Shown here: one piece after another, positions 7,007 through 15,206 of the stretch
Numbering within the stretch: the first letter of the stretch is position 1
How the letters are laid out: each line of letters starts with the position of its first letter
Source: Ferrovaceae bacterium
GTDB taxonomy: Bacteria; Pseudomonadota; Gammaproteobacteria; Burkholderiales; Ferrovaceae
Reading direction: 5' to 3'
DNA: 26,007 nt
Assembly: GCA_027457225.1 (NCBI GenBank)
Contig: DAIDTL010000002.1
Span: 1 to 26,007, forward strand
The notes under the pieces: generated by a model
Database searches by the model: none
What the model was told of the DNA's origin: nothing
Seen by the model: the letters and a program-made list of their open reading frames with translations, nothing else
Made by a program: the position numbers and the translations under genes

Positions 7007-8266
7007 ATGCATCTATCCGATCTGAAAACCCACCATGTGACTGAACTGGTGGAAATGGCTGTCAAAAATGAAATTGAAGGCGCCAACCGGCTTCGCAAGC
7101 AGGAACTGATCTTTGCCCTGCTTAAAAATCAAGCTAAACGCGGCGAAAGCATCTACGGTGAAGGAACTCTGGAAGTCCTGCAGGACGGTTTCGGATTCTT
7201 GCGCTCTCCGGAAACGTCCTACCTGGCAAGCCCAGATGACATCTACATCAGCCCCTCCCAAATTCGCCGTTTCAACCTCCATACGGGCGACAGTATTGAG
7301 GGTGAAATCAGAACGCCCAAGGAAGGTGAGCGCTACTTTGCCCTGGTCAAAGTAGACTCCGTCAACGGTGAACCCCCGGAAAACTCCAAGAACAAAATCC
7401 TCTTTGAAAACCTGACGCCGCTCTTTCCCAATGAACCGATGGTTCTGGAACGCGACATCCGGGCCGAGGAAAACACAACGGGACGAGTCATCGATATCAT
7501 CGCTCCAATTGGCAAAGGCCAACGAGGCCTGTTGGTCGCAAGTCCCAAAAGCGGCAAAACCGTGATGTTGCAACATATTGCTCATTCCATCTCGGCCAAT
7601 TCCCCGGGGGCCCATCTGATCGTGTTACTGATCGACGAACGCCCGGAGGAAGTGACCGAAATGCAGCGCTCGGTTAAAGGAGAAGTCGTTTCTTCCACCT
7701 TTGACGAACCGGCCACCCGTCACGTTCAGGTGGCTGAAATGGTCATTGAAAAGGCCAAACGGCTGGTCGAGCACAAGCGCGACGTGGTCATTCTGCTCGA
7801 TTCCATCACGCGCTTGGCACGTGCCTATAACACGGTTGTTCCTGCATCAGGCAAAGTGCTGACCGGTGGCGTGGATGCCAACGCCCTGCAGCGCCCCAAG
7901 CGCTTTTTTGGTGCAGCCCGCAACATCGAGGAAGGGGGGTCGCTAACAATCATTGCCACCGCCCTGGTGGATACTGGATCACGTATGGATGACGTGATTT
8001 ACGAGGAATTCAAGGGCACGGGTAACATGGAAATCCATCTGGACCGTCGCATGGCGGAAAAGCGGATCTATCCGGCCATCAACGTCAATCGTTCCGGTAC
8101 GCGCCGTGAAGAAATGCTGATCAAACCCGAAGTCCTGCAAAAAATCTGGGTCCTGCGCAAGCTGCTTTATCCCATGGACGAACTCGAAGCAATCGAATTC
8201 CTGCTGGATAAAATCAAAGCCACCAAGAACAACGCGGACTTTTTTGATTCGATGCGGCGCGGATAA
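7007..8266 (+). CDS. rho: Transcription termination factor Rho
   Basis: This is a hexameric RNA-dependent ATPase/helicase of 419 aa, the same length as E. coli Rho and very similar throughout. Residues 1-45 form the N-terminal helical domain. The RNA-binding OB fold carries the RNP1-like motif DGFGFLRS (60-67). Walker A (ASPKSGKT) is at 178-185 and Walker B (VVILLDS) at about 260-266. The sequence VLTGGVDANAL and the R-loop block EEGGSLTIIATAL are intact. The ATG at 7007 gives the canonical N-terminus MHLSDLK, but no good ribosome binding site is visible, which together with the C-rich leader suggests controlled translation. The gene lies 107 bases after trxA. No unusual insertion is seen. 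Confidence 0.98.
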   Translation: MHLSDLKTHHVTELVEMAVKNEIEGANRLRKQELIFALLKNQAKRGESIYGEGTLEVLQDGFGFLRSPETSYLASPDDIYISPSQIRRFNLHTGDSIEGEIRTPKEGERYFALVKVDSVNGEPPENSKNKILFENLTPLFPNEPMVLERDIRAEENTTGRVIDIIAPIGKGQRGLLVASPKSGKTVMLQHIAHSISANSPGAHLIVLLIDERPEEVTEMQRSVKGEVVSSTFDEPATRHVQVAEMVIEKAKRLVEHKRDVVILLDSITRLARAYNTVVPASGKVLTGGVDANALQRPKRFFGAARNIEEGGSLTIIATALVDTGSRMDDVIYEEFKGTGNMEIHLDRRMAEKRIYPAINVNRSGTRREEMLIKPEVLQKIWVLRKLLYPMDELEAIEFLLDKIKATKNNADFFDSMRRG

Positions 8267-8292
8267 AACAAGGCGAGGGACACCTGCACCAC

Positions 8293-8321
8293 TTGCAGAA
8301 AAATCCCTTTTGAATCATAAT
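8293..8321 (+). promoter_or_regulatory. Candidate sigma-70 promoter for rpmE
   Basis: A -35-like TTGCAG (8293-8298; 3/6 to consensus) is followed after exactly 17 bases by CATAAT (8316-8321; 5/6 to consensus -10). Transcription would start about 8328, about 40 bases before the rpmE ATG. This would let rpmE be expressed apart from rho. By eye only. Confidence 0.45.
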
Positions 8322-8368
8322 TGAAGGCTATTCGCCGTATACCCTGGCGACTTACTTCAGGAAAGGTC

Positions 8369-8575
8369 ATGAAAGCAAATATTCACCCGAAATATGAAGA
8401 GGTTACCGTAACTTGCAGTTGCGGCAACAAGTTCGTTACCCGTTCGACCTTGGGCAAACCGACGCTGTCAGTGGAAGTATGCTCGGCCTGTCATCCGTTC
8501 TATACGGGAAAGCAAAAAATCGTGGACACTGCAGGTCGCGTCGAAAAATTCCGTCAAAAATACGCGCGCAAGTAA
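8369..8575 (+). CDS. rpmE: Ribosomal protein bL31 (zinc-binding form)
   Basis: This small protein of the large ribosomal subunit (68 aa) begins MKANIHPKYEEV, the standard L31 start. It keeps the zinc ribbon CxC (Cys16, Cys18) and CxxC (Cys38, Cys41), so it is the C+ zinc-containing form and not the zinc-independent paralogue. HPFYTGKQK is conserved. I chose the ATG at 8369 because AGGA lies at 8359-8362 and the family starts there; an in-frame codon at 8321 would add 16 unrelated residues. It is followed 25 bases later by a strong terminator. In E. coli rpmE is not next to rho, but rho-rpmE adjacency is common in betaproteobacteria. Confidence 0.96.
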   Translation: MKANIHPKYEEVTVTCSCGNKFVTRSTLGKPTLSVEVCSACHPFYTGKQKIVDTAGRVEKFRQKYARK

Positions 8576-8600
8576 CGACGATCACCGCATCATCTGGTCA

Positions 8601-8625
8601 GGCAGCTTGCGCTGCCTTTCTTTTT
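8601..8625 (+). terminator. Intrinsic terminator after rpmE
   Basis: A perfect six-base stem GGCAGC/GCTGCC with a TTGC loop is followed at once by TTTCTTTTT, a classical Rho-independent terminator. The Shine-Dalgarno of the next gene begins only three bases after the T-run, so either transcription of the downstream gene depends on readthrough or a promoter lies inside rpmE or this short gap. Confidence 0.85.
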
Positions 8626-8642
8626 ACGGGAGGTAGCACCAC

Positions 8643-10298
8643 TTGCGAACGCTCCTGTCATCCGAAAAAAACCTGAATTTTGATGGTAAGGCCACTCCGC
8701 TTAAAACTGCGTTGTTTCTACTGGTCTGCCTCGCGTGGCTCCTCCCTGGATTAACTGGACATACACCGTGGAAAAACGACGAAGCGGTCAGCCAGGGCAT
8801 TGTTCATAGCCTGATTCATGGGGGCAACTGGCTGTCCCCGGATCTTGCTGGTGAACCCTACCTCACCCATCCTCCCCTGTACTATTGGGTCGCTGCCACA
8901 TTCGCCGAATGGCTACAGGGGCTGTTGCCCGGCCATGATGCCGCGCGCCTGGCCAGCGGCTGTTTCATGGCAATCACCATGATCGGCGTTGCCCTGGGGG
9001 CCCACAGCCTGTTCGGCCCCCACGCCATGCGCGTCTCGGTAATGATGCTGATTGGGAGCGTCGGTCTGGTCATTCGGGCCCATGAAATGAGTTCGGACCT
9101 GGCCTGGCTGACCGGCATCACCTGGACTATCGTCGCCATACCTTTGGCGCGAACCCGGTCTGCCCTCGCCGGGATTTTCGGTGGCTTGGGGTTTGGTATC
9201 GCCTTTTTGTCCCAGGGTTCACTGGCCCTGGGCTTATTGCTGCCAATCGTAATGCTCACACCCTTGCTCGTTCCCGCTTACCGGCCGCAGCACGCCTTGC
9301 GCTACACCTTATTGTGGATCCTGGCTGCAGCACCGTGCCTGGCGATATGGCCTTGGGCTCTGTATGCGCATGTTCCCCATTTATTTGGGCTATGGTGGTC
9401 TGTGCTGGGCTACCCCGTCTTACATCCAACCCTGTGGTTGGCACACGATGCCATTCCCACCTATTACCTTGGAGTCGCCGCCTGGTTTGCCTGGCCGGCT
9501 GCGCCGCTGACCCTGGGGGCTTTGTGGAACGGAGGCATTCGCGGCCTCGCAAAGCCCCAGACCCGTTTCCTGTTATTTGTCCTGTTGGTCATGCTGCTGG
9601 TCCTGGGATTTTGCACAACCCCGCGCGAAAATAATGCGCTGCCCCTATTGCTGCCTTTGGCCCTATTGGCCAGCGGCGGCATCGATAGCATGCGACGTGG
9701 CGCCTCCAGCGCGTTCGACTGGTTTGGAACCCTGACCTTCGGTCTTATTACCACGGTATTGTGGTTGGGGTGGGTTGCCCAACTGACGGGCCAACCTGCA
9801 CGCATCGTCAACTACCTGGATACCCAGCTGCCCGGCTACCACGCCACATTTCAGCCTTTTGCCTTTGGAGTGTCACTCTGTTTGACCTTGCTGTGGGTGG
9901 TCGCTATCCTGCGTTCGCGTCAATCAGCACGACGCGCACTGGTCAACTGGACCGTGGGTATGTCCGTCTCGTGGATGCTGGTCATGACTCTCTGGCTGCC
10001 TTACGTGGAAGCATCGCGCAGTTACCAGGGCATGATGCGCTCACTCGCCCAAGCCATTCCACCCCATGCGGGTTGCATGGCCAGTAGTGGACTGGGTGAA
10101 CCGCAGCGCGGACTGCTTTACTACTTTCTGAACATTCGTACCCAGCGCCTGGAATTGGGCACGCACACCCGTTGCCATCTGTGGCTGGTGCAGTCCCGTC
10201 CCCAGGAATCATTCGCAATCCCTGCGGGCTGGCGATTGCTGTGGACGGGGGCCCGAGCTGGTGACCGAAACGAGCGTTTCCAGTTGTTTGAATATTGA
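8643..10298 (+). CDS. ArnT-like GT-C membrane glycosyltransferase (PMT_2 family)
   Basis: This polytopic inner-membrane glycosyltransferase (551 aa) is of the ArnT/dolichol-mannosyltransferase-like superfamily. Members move a sugar from an undecaprenyl-phosphate carrier to lipid A or another envelope acceptor. About 10-12 hydrophobic segments are visible. The first periplasmic loop after helix 1 carries the expected acidic pair in PWKNDEAVSQG (Asp46, Glu47), then GNWLSPDLAGEPYLTHPPLYYW, matching the ArnT pattern of an acidic catalytic loop followed by a GEPY-x-PP-YYW block. A short soluble C-terminal tail lies outside the membrane. The start is TTG at 8643, supported by GGGAGGT at 8628-8634; no ATG is nearby. 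The stop overlaps hrpA by four bases. The acceptor and sugar cannot be told, so I do not call it arnT. Confidence 0.8.
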   Translation: MRTLLSSEKNLNFDGKATPLKTALFLLVCLAWLLPGLTGHTPWKNDEAVSQGIVHSLIHGGNWLSPDLAGEPYLTHPPLYYWVAATFAEWLQGLLPGHDAARLASGCFMAITMIGVALGAHSLFGPHAMRVSVMMLIGSVGLVIRAHEMSSDLAWLTGITWTIVAIPLARTRSALAGIFGGLGFGIAFLSQGSLALGLLLPIVMLTPLLVPAYRPQHALRYTLLWILAAAPCLAIWPWALYAHVPHLFGLWWSVLGYPVLHPTLWLAHDAIPTYYLGVAAWFAWPAAPLTLGALWNGGIRGLAKPQTRFLLFVLLVMLLVLGFCTTPRENNALPLLLPLALLASGGIDSMRRGASSAFDWFGTLTFGLITTVLWLGWVAQLTGQPARIVNYLDTQLPGYHATFQPFAFGVSLCLTLLWVVAILRSRQSARRALVNWTVGMSVSWMLVMTLWLPYVEASRSYQGMMRSLAQAIPPHAGCMASSGLGEPQRGLLYYFLNIRTQRLELGTHTRCHLWLVQSRPQESFAIPAGWRLLWTGARAGDRNERFQLFEY

Positions 10299-13200
10299 CC
10301 CGCTTGCCTCCATCACTAACCCCTCAGCAACAAGCTGCACGAGCAGCCAGGCTGCCGCATCCTTTGTTTGACGGCAGCCTGCCCATCCACCAGGCGCAGG
10401 ACGCGCTATCACAAGCCATTCGCCAGCACCCTGTAGTCATCATTTGCGGAGAAACCGGATCCGGGAAAACCACGCAAATTCCAAAGTTATGCCTCACTCT
10501 GGGACGTGGCGTCGCAGGGTTGATTGGTTGCACCCAACCACGGCGTATTGCTGCGCGAAGCGTGGCTTCACGATTGGCACAGGAACTACAGACCCAAGTG
10601 GGCGCTGTAGTAGGTTATCAGGTGCGCTTTCATGACAAAGTTTCGGATCAGACTTTTATCAAGGTCATGACAGATGGCATTTTGCTGTCTGAAATCCATC
10701 ACGATCCACAGTTGCAGCGTTATGACACGATCATCGTGGATGAGGCTCATGAACGTAGTCTCAATATCGATTTTCTTCTGGGATATCTCAAGCGAATCCT
10801 TCCGCAACGACCTGATCTTAAAGTGATCATCACATCCGCTACACTCGAATCTGACCGACTCTCCAGACATTTTAATGGTGCCCCGGTCATTGAAGTCTCT
10901 GGACGCACCTACCCAGTCGAAGTTCGTTGGCGCCCTATAGCTGCCAAGGAAATTGACGAGATCGATGATCAAGACGCGCGCACGGCCCTGCTCAATGCAG
11001 TGGACGAACTGGCGCAAGAATCCCGTGACGGGGACATTCTGGTCTTTCTGCCTGGAGAACGTGATATTCGAGATACTGCCGAAGCGCTGCGCAAACACCA
11101 CCCACCGCATACCGAAATTCTGCCTCTGTTTGCACGCCTTTCCTTTGCCGAACAGGATCGTGTGTTCAAGCCTTCTGGCGGACGCCGCATCGTGCTTTCC
11201 ACCAACGTGGCCGAAACCTCCCTGACAGTGCCTGGCATTCGTTATGTGGTGGATACTGGGCGGGCTCGGATCAACCGTTACAGCCTGCGCAACAAAGTCA
11301 CGCAATTGCAAGTGGAAAAGATTTCACAGGCATCAGCGCGCCAACGTGCCGGACGATGCGGCCGCGTTGCTTCCGGTATTTGTATCAGGCTATACGACGA
11401 GAAGGATTTTGACGCACGCTCCCCCTATACCACTCCAGAAATTCTACGTACCTCACTGGCTGCCGTGATTCTTAAAATGGAAGCCCTGGGCATGGGCTGT
11501 GTGGAAGAGTTCCCTTTTTTGGACCCGCCTTCCGCACGCGCCATCGAAGACGGTTATCAGTTACTCGGCGAATTGGGGGCTTTCAATCAAAGTCGCACCC
11601 TGACGGAAATTGGCCGCGAGCTGGCAAAGCTGCCGATTGACCCCCGTATTGGCCGCATGTTGCTGGCTGCACGCCAACAAGCCTGTCTGAGCGAAGTGCT
11701 CATCATTGCTTCGGCTTTGTCAGTTCAAGACCCACGAGATCGTCCCGTGGAGCACCGGCAGGCTGCTGATCAAAAACATGCCCGGTTCAACCACGAGCAT
11801 TCAGAGTTTTTATCCTATCTCAGCCTATGGCAATTTTTTGAAGAAGCACTGCAACATAAAAAATCCAATCGCAAACTGGCCGACCTGTGCCATGACCAAT
11901 TCTTGTCGCTGCTACGTCTTCGAGAATGGCGAGACATTCACAGTCAACACCACGCATTGGTGGCTGAAATGGGCATGCACCTCAACAGCATCCCCGCCAC
12001 CCATGAACAAATTCACCGTGCGCTGTTGGCTGGGTTGCTGAGCCATATCGGCCAGCGCGACCCGGAAGACGACAATTACCTGGGGCCACGCGGCGTACGT
12101 TTCTGGATCAATCCGGGATCCCGCCTGCTCAAAGGAAAACCGCAATGGTTGATGGCAGCCGAGTTGACTGAAACGACGCGCCTCTATGCACGTTGCATCG
12201 CGCGCATAGAGCCCGAGTGGATTGAACCGGTAGCAGGACACCTGTTACGCCGCGGTTATTACGATATCCATTGGGACCGCAAGGCAGCCCAGGCCAATGC
12301 TTACGAAAAAGTCACCCTGTACGGGTTGACGATCGTAGCCAAACGGCAGGTACGCTATGGCCCCATCGATCCTGTGGAAGCGCGCCGTCTGTTCATCCGG
12401 CACGCACTGGTCCTTGGCGAGTTTGAAACACGCGCACCATTCTTCGAGCACAACCGGCGCCTGATTGAGGACATCGAAGCGCTGGAGCACAAAGGCCGGC
12501 GTCAGGACGTGCTGGTCGATGAAGATAGCCTGGCACGGTTTTATGATGCCCTGTTGCCGGCAATGGTCTGGAGTGGAGAACGCTTTGAAAAATGGCGCCG
12601 GGAGGCGGAGCGTGAACAGCCGCGCCTGCTGTTTCTGGAGCGCGCCCAAGTCATGCGTCATGATGCGCAGCATATTACCGAGGCACTCTTTCCCGACACC
12701 ATCCTGCTGGGTGGTATTGAACACCCGTTGTCCTATCGCTTTGAACCCGGACATATCCTGGACGGCGGCACCGTCTCCATTCCATTGGTCATGCTTGGCA
12801 AAGTCGAGCCCGAACGTCTGGAATGGCTGGTTCCCGGCTTGATTCGCGACAAGATTACGGCATTGCTGAAGAAATTGCCGCAGCGAATCCGGCGTGATCT
12901 GGTTCCCTTGCCACCCTTTATAACGGCATTTCTGGAGCGCTATACCGCGCAATCCGGATCGTTGACGCGCTGCCTGACAGAATTCATCCGGAGCCGAACT
13001 GGCATCACACTTCAGGATGAAGAATGGAGTGCAGTCTCCGAGCACTTACAGATGAATCTTCGCATTCTGGATAATGCAGGGCATGAAATCAGTAGTGGCC
13101 GTAACCTCAAAGCCCTGCAAGATCAATGGAGTACCAAAGTACGCACAGCCCTGGACGAAACATCTGATGGAGGCTTGACCAGGAGTGGGCTGATCCACTG

Positions 13201-14083
13201 GGATATTGGCGACTTGCCGATATCGCTTACGTTGGAACAACGCGGTTTAAAGGTCCCGGTATTCCCTGCCATGGTGGATGATGCAGACAGTGTGTCGGTG
13301 CAGCTGGTAGAAAATGAAACCAAGGCCAACCATTTGACCTACCAAGGGATCCTGCGTCTCTGTCTGCTGGAGCTGCACTCTCTGGCCAAGGCCGGTGGAC
13401 GTTCAATCAATGGCCTGACTGCCATGGCACTGCAGTATGCCCTGCTTCCGGAAGCAACCAACTCTACCCTGTCACCTTCCGAGGCACTCAAGAGCGAGAT
13501 CATCGAACGCGCCCTGATTGAGCTGCTTCCTGAATCAAGCGGGCTGATTCGCACCCAGGCGGCCTATGAAACCTTGCGTGAGCAAGTGCGCGCTCAGTGG
13601 GTGGCAAAAATCAGTGAAACCACCCGGTTGGTTCTCCCTGTTTTAAAAACCTACCAGGAAGTCCGCATTGCCCTGGACAAGATTGTTTACTCCCATCAGA
13701 AAGTAGAAGGCTCGGAGATCAGACCGCATCTGGATCAACTCTTGTGCCGGGGCGTGCTGCGCAATACGCCACTTGCACATCTGAAACATTTTCCGCGCTA
13801 TTTGAAAGCCATTTTGGTTCGTCTACAGAAACTCCCCGGAGACCGCATAGGTGATGCTGAAAAAAACCGTCAGCTGTCAGAACTGCAACGGGTCTGGTCA
13901 CTGCGTCTCACTTCCCATGGCCCCTCCGCAGAGCTGAACGATTTTAGCTGGATGCTGGAGGAATTGCGCGTATCGCTGTTTGCCCAGGCGCTCAAAACAC
14001 CTTATCCCGTCTCTGTAAAACGGTTACAGAAGCACTGGGAAACTTTGACGCGTGATGGGCCATCATCCAAAGACAAGTTATAA
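10295..14083 (+). CDS. hrpA: ATP-dependent DEAH-box RNA helicase HrpA
   Basis: This is a large DEAH/RHA helicase (1,262 aa; E. coli HrpA is 1,300). Walker A GETGSGKT is at 52-59, motif II DEAH at 149-152, motif III SAT at 181-183, motif V-like STNVAETSLTVPG at about 302-314 and motif VI QRAGRCGR at 350-357. Winged-helix, ratchet and OB-fold regions follow, then a long C-terminal region typical of HrpA (DUF3418). E. coli HrpA has been linked to mRNA processing and rescue of stalled ribosomes. The N-terminus is shorter than in E. coli. It starts with TTG at 10295, sharing TTGA with the stop of the glycosyltransferase gene, and lacks a clear ribosome binding site; this suggests translational coupling. 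The TAA stop overlaps a TATAAT box. Confidence 0.95.
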   Translation: MTRLPPSLTPQQQAARAARLPHPLFDGSLPIHQAQDALSQAIRQHPVVIICGETGSGKTTQIPKLCLTLGRGVAGLIGCTQPRRIAARSVASRLAQELQTQVGAVVGYQVRFHDKVSDQTFIKVMTDGILLSEIHHDPQLQRYDTIIVDEAHERSLNIDFLLGYLKRILPQRPDLKVIITSATLESDRLSRHFNGAPVIEVSGRTYPVEVRWRPIAAKEIDEIDDQDARTALLNAVDELAQESRDGDILVFLPGERDIRDTAEALRKHHPPHTEILPLFARLSFAEQDRVFKPSGGRRIVLSTNVAETSLTVPGIRYVVDTGRARINRYSLRNKVTQLQVEKISQASARQRAGRCGRVASGICIRLYDEKDFDARSPYTTPEILRTSLAAVILKMEALGMGCVEEFPFLDPPSARAIEDGYQLLGELGAFNQSRTLTEIGRELAKLPIDPRIGRMLLAARQQACLSEVLIIASALSVQDPRDRPVEHRQAADQKHARFNHEHSEFLSYLSLWQFFEEALQHKKSNRKLADLCHDQFLSLLRLREWRDIHSQHHALVAEMGMHLNSIPATHEQIHRALLAGLLSHIGQRDPEDDNYLGPRGVRFWINPGSRLLKGKPQWLMAAELTETTRLYARCIARIEPEWIEPVAGHLLRRGYYDIHWDRKAAQANAYEKVTLYGLTIVAKRQVRYGPIDPVEARRLFIRHALVLGEFETRAPFFEHNRRLIEDIEALEHKGRRQDVLVDEDSLARFYDALLPAMVWSGERFEKWRREAEREQPRLLFLERAQVMRHDAQHITEALFPDTILLGGIEHPLSYRFEPGHILDGGTVSIPLVMLGKVEPERLEWLVPGLIRDKITALLKKLPQRIRRDLVPLPPFITAFLERYTAQSGSLTRCLTEFIRSRTGITLQDEEWSAVSEHLQMNLRILDNAGHEISSGRNLKALQDQWSTKVRTALDETSDGGLTRSGLIHWDIGDLPISLTLEQRGLKVPVFPAMVDDADSVSVQLVENETKANHLTYQGILRLCLLELHSLAKAGGRSINGLTAMALQYALLPEATNSTLSPSEALKSEIIERALIELLPESSGLIRTQAAYETLREQVRAQWVAKISETTRLVLPVLKTYQEVRIALDKIVYSHQKVEGSEIRPHLDQLLCRGVLRNTPLAHLKHFPRYLKAILVRLQKLPGDRIGDAEKNRQLSELQRVWSLRLTSHGPSAELNDFSWMLEELRVSLFAQALKTPYPVSVKRLQKHWETLTRDGPSSKDKL

Positions 14084-14084
14084 T
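14079..14084 (+). promoter_or_regulatory. Consensus -10 box ahead of the FKBP gene
   Basis: A perfect TATAAT overlaps the TAA stop of hrpA and lies 27 bases before the FKBP start. No -35 sits at normal spacing; a TTGACG is present at 14045-14050 but is 28 bases away. A start near 14091 would leave a leader of about 20 bases holding only the AGGAG ribosome binding site. The lack of a matched -35 keeps confidence low. Confidence 0.4.
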
Positions 14085-14111
14085 ACGCAACCTCGCGCAA
14101 GGAGCTTTTCC

Positions 14112-14558
14112 ATGAAACTGTTTTATCCTGTCCTGATTGTTACAACTTTTCTGGCACTAGCCTTTCAGTCCCAAGCAGACACCACCCCAAATCGAGCACA
14201 AACCATGACCTTGAACGGAATGACAATCATTGATAATCACATCGGAAACGGCGCCATTGCCAAAAATGGCAACACCGTTGTAGTACATTACACCGGATGG
14301 TTATATGACCCCACAGCACCCGAAAGCAAGGGACAGAAATTTGACAGTTCAGTTGATCGGGGAGAACCATTTTCATTCATGCTAGGTGCCGGGCGCGTCA
14401 TTCGCGGTTGGGATGAAGGTGTGGCAGGGATGAAGGTGGGCTCAAAGCGCACCCTGGTCATTCCTCCGGAATTGGGCTACGGAAATCGCGGTGCCGGTCG
14501 AGTCATTCCGCCCAACGCAACGTTGATCTTTGACGTGGAACTATTGGACGTGCACTGA
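14112..14558 (+). CDS. Exported FKBP-type peptidyl-prolyl cis-trans isomerase
   Basis: This 148-aa protein has an N-terminal signal peptide (MKLF, a hydrophobic stretch, then a likely cleavage after SQA at residue 22) and one FKBP domain. It should act on proline bonds of proteins in the periplasm. FKBP12-like active-site residues are present: Tyr60 in VVHYTGW, Phe77-Asp78, Val96-Ile97, Trp100 in RVIRGWDEG, Tyr123 in ELGYGNRGAG and Phe140. It lacks the N-terminal dimerisation domain of E. coli FkpA, so it is a minimal exported FKBP. The ATG at 14112 is chosen because AGGAG sits seven bases upstream; an in-frame upstream codon at 14052 lies inside hrpA. The last 18 bases overlap the end of lutC on the other strand. 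Confidence 0.93.
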   Translation: MKLFYPVLIVTTFLALAFQSQADTTPNRAQTMTLNGMTIIDNHIGNGAIAKNGNTVVVHYTGWLYDPTAPESKGQKFDSSVDRGEPFSFMLGAGRVIRGWDEGVAGMKVGSKRTLVIPPELGYGNRGAGRVIPPNATLIFDVELLDVH

Positions 14559-15206
14559 TCCGTATAGCACCACATGGACCCGATAAGGTCCGTGTGCACC
14601 AATCACAATAGTCTGTTCGATGTCGGCTGTACGCGACGGCCCGGAAACAAAATTGACAGCGCGCGGTAGCGTCCCCCGCTCGCTCTTCATCAGCGCCAAC
14701 GCTTCTTCCATGCCGGACACGATGCGCTGAACATCCAGAATGGCAATATGAGTTTCCGGCAGTAAACTGACGGCTGCCGGGCTGTCCGCACCTGATAGCA
14801 GCATCAACGTCCCCGTTTCTGCAATAGCGCAGAAGGCGCCGGTAACGCCAACCAGGTCATCGGCGTGGGCTCCTCTCGCCTCAAGCATCAACCCGGCACG
14901 CTCCCATTCCAAGGCAGGTAACCCTTGCCATACAACGCCCCTCTGCGGCAGCGCTTTTTCATTTAGATACCGTACAACGGCTTCCGGAACTTCCGACAAG
15001 GAAGCGACACGATCCACACTGGTCCCCAGCTTTTCAGAGCGTTCTTGAAAACGCACCACAGGGTCACTCCAGTGATAAGTCGGGCGCGGGCCGCGCGGGT
15101 TTTGCCTGATGTACTCCTGGACCGCGGGGCGCTCGAGGCCAGCTATGTCCCCCGGCAAACCAAGGCCTCGACGCACACGGGCCAAAATATTATCGCGGGC
15201 ACTCAT
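14541..15206 (-). CDS. lutC: LutC/LldG-like LUD-domain protein of the lactate utilization complex
   Basis: This 221-aa LUD-domain protein is the third component of the LutABC (LldEFG) L-lactate oxidation system. The N-terminus SARDNILARVRRGL and the block GVTGAFCAIAETGTLMLLSG, followed by FVSGPSRTADIE and IGAHGPYRVHVVL, are family hallmarks. The ATG at 15206 overlaps the lutB stop as ATGA (15206-15203). The 3' end overlaps the FKBP gene by 18 bases. In Bacillus and Shewanella the complex oxidises L-lactate to pyruvate; the exact role of LutC is not firmly settled. Cytoplasmic, probably in complex with LutA and LutB. Confidence 0.93.
   Translation of the reverse strand: MSARDNILARVRRGLGLPGDIAGLERPAVQEYIRQNPRGPRPTYHWSDPVVRFQERSEKLGTSVDRVASLSEVPEAVVRYLNEKALPQRGVVWQGLPALEWERAGLMLEARGAHADDLVGVTGAFCAIAETGTLMLLSGADSPAAVSLLPETHIAILDVQRIVSGMEEALALMKSERGTLPRAVNFVSGPSRTADIEQTIVIGAHGPYRVHVVLYGSVHVQ
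14571..14596. other. Ten-base-pair hairpin at the FKBP/lutC convergent junction
   Basis: Twelve bases after the FKBP stop, CACATGGACC and GGTCCGTGTG form an inverted repeat around the six-base loop CGATAA, with a single T-G wobble. It lies within the last codons of lutC (encoding HGPYRVH), so part of the pattern may be coding constraint. There is no T-run on the plus side, so it is not a canonical terminator, but it could limit transcription running between the two converging genes. Confidence 0.4.

Noticed and set aside
8284..8298. Terminator after rho (CTGCA/TGCAG stem)
   Set aside because: The stem is only five base pairs and is followed by an A-run, not a T-run; the right arm is better explained as the -35 box of rpmE.
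10586..11311. A 241-codon open frame on the minus strand inside hrpA
   Set aside because: It is the antisense shadow of the HrpA helicase core; no start signal or domain is seen.
12245..13045. A 266-codon open frame on the minus strand inside hrpA
   Set aside because: It lies wholly opposite conserved HrpA coding sequence, has no ribosome binding site and resembles no family.
14054..14064. Palindrome GATGG-G-CCATC as an operator
   Set aside because: It lies in hrpA codons, is short, and has no second copy nearby.
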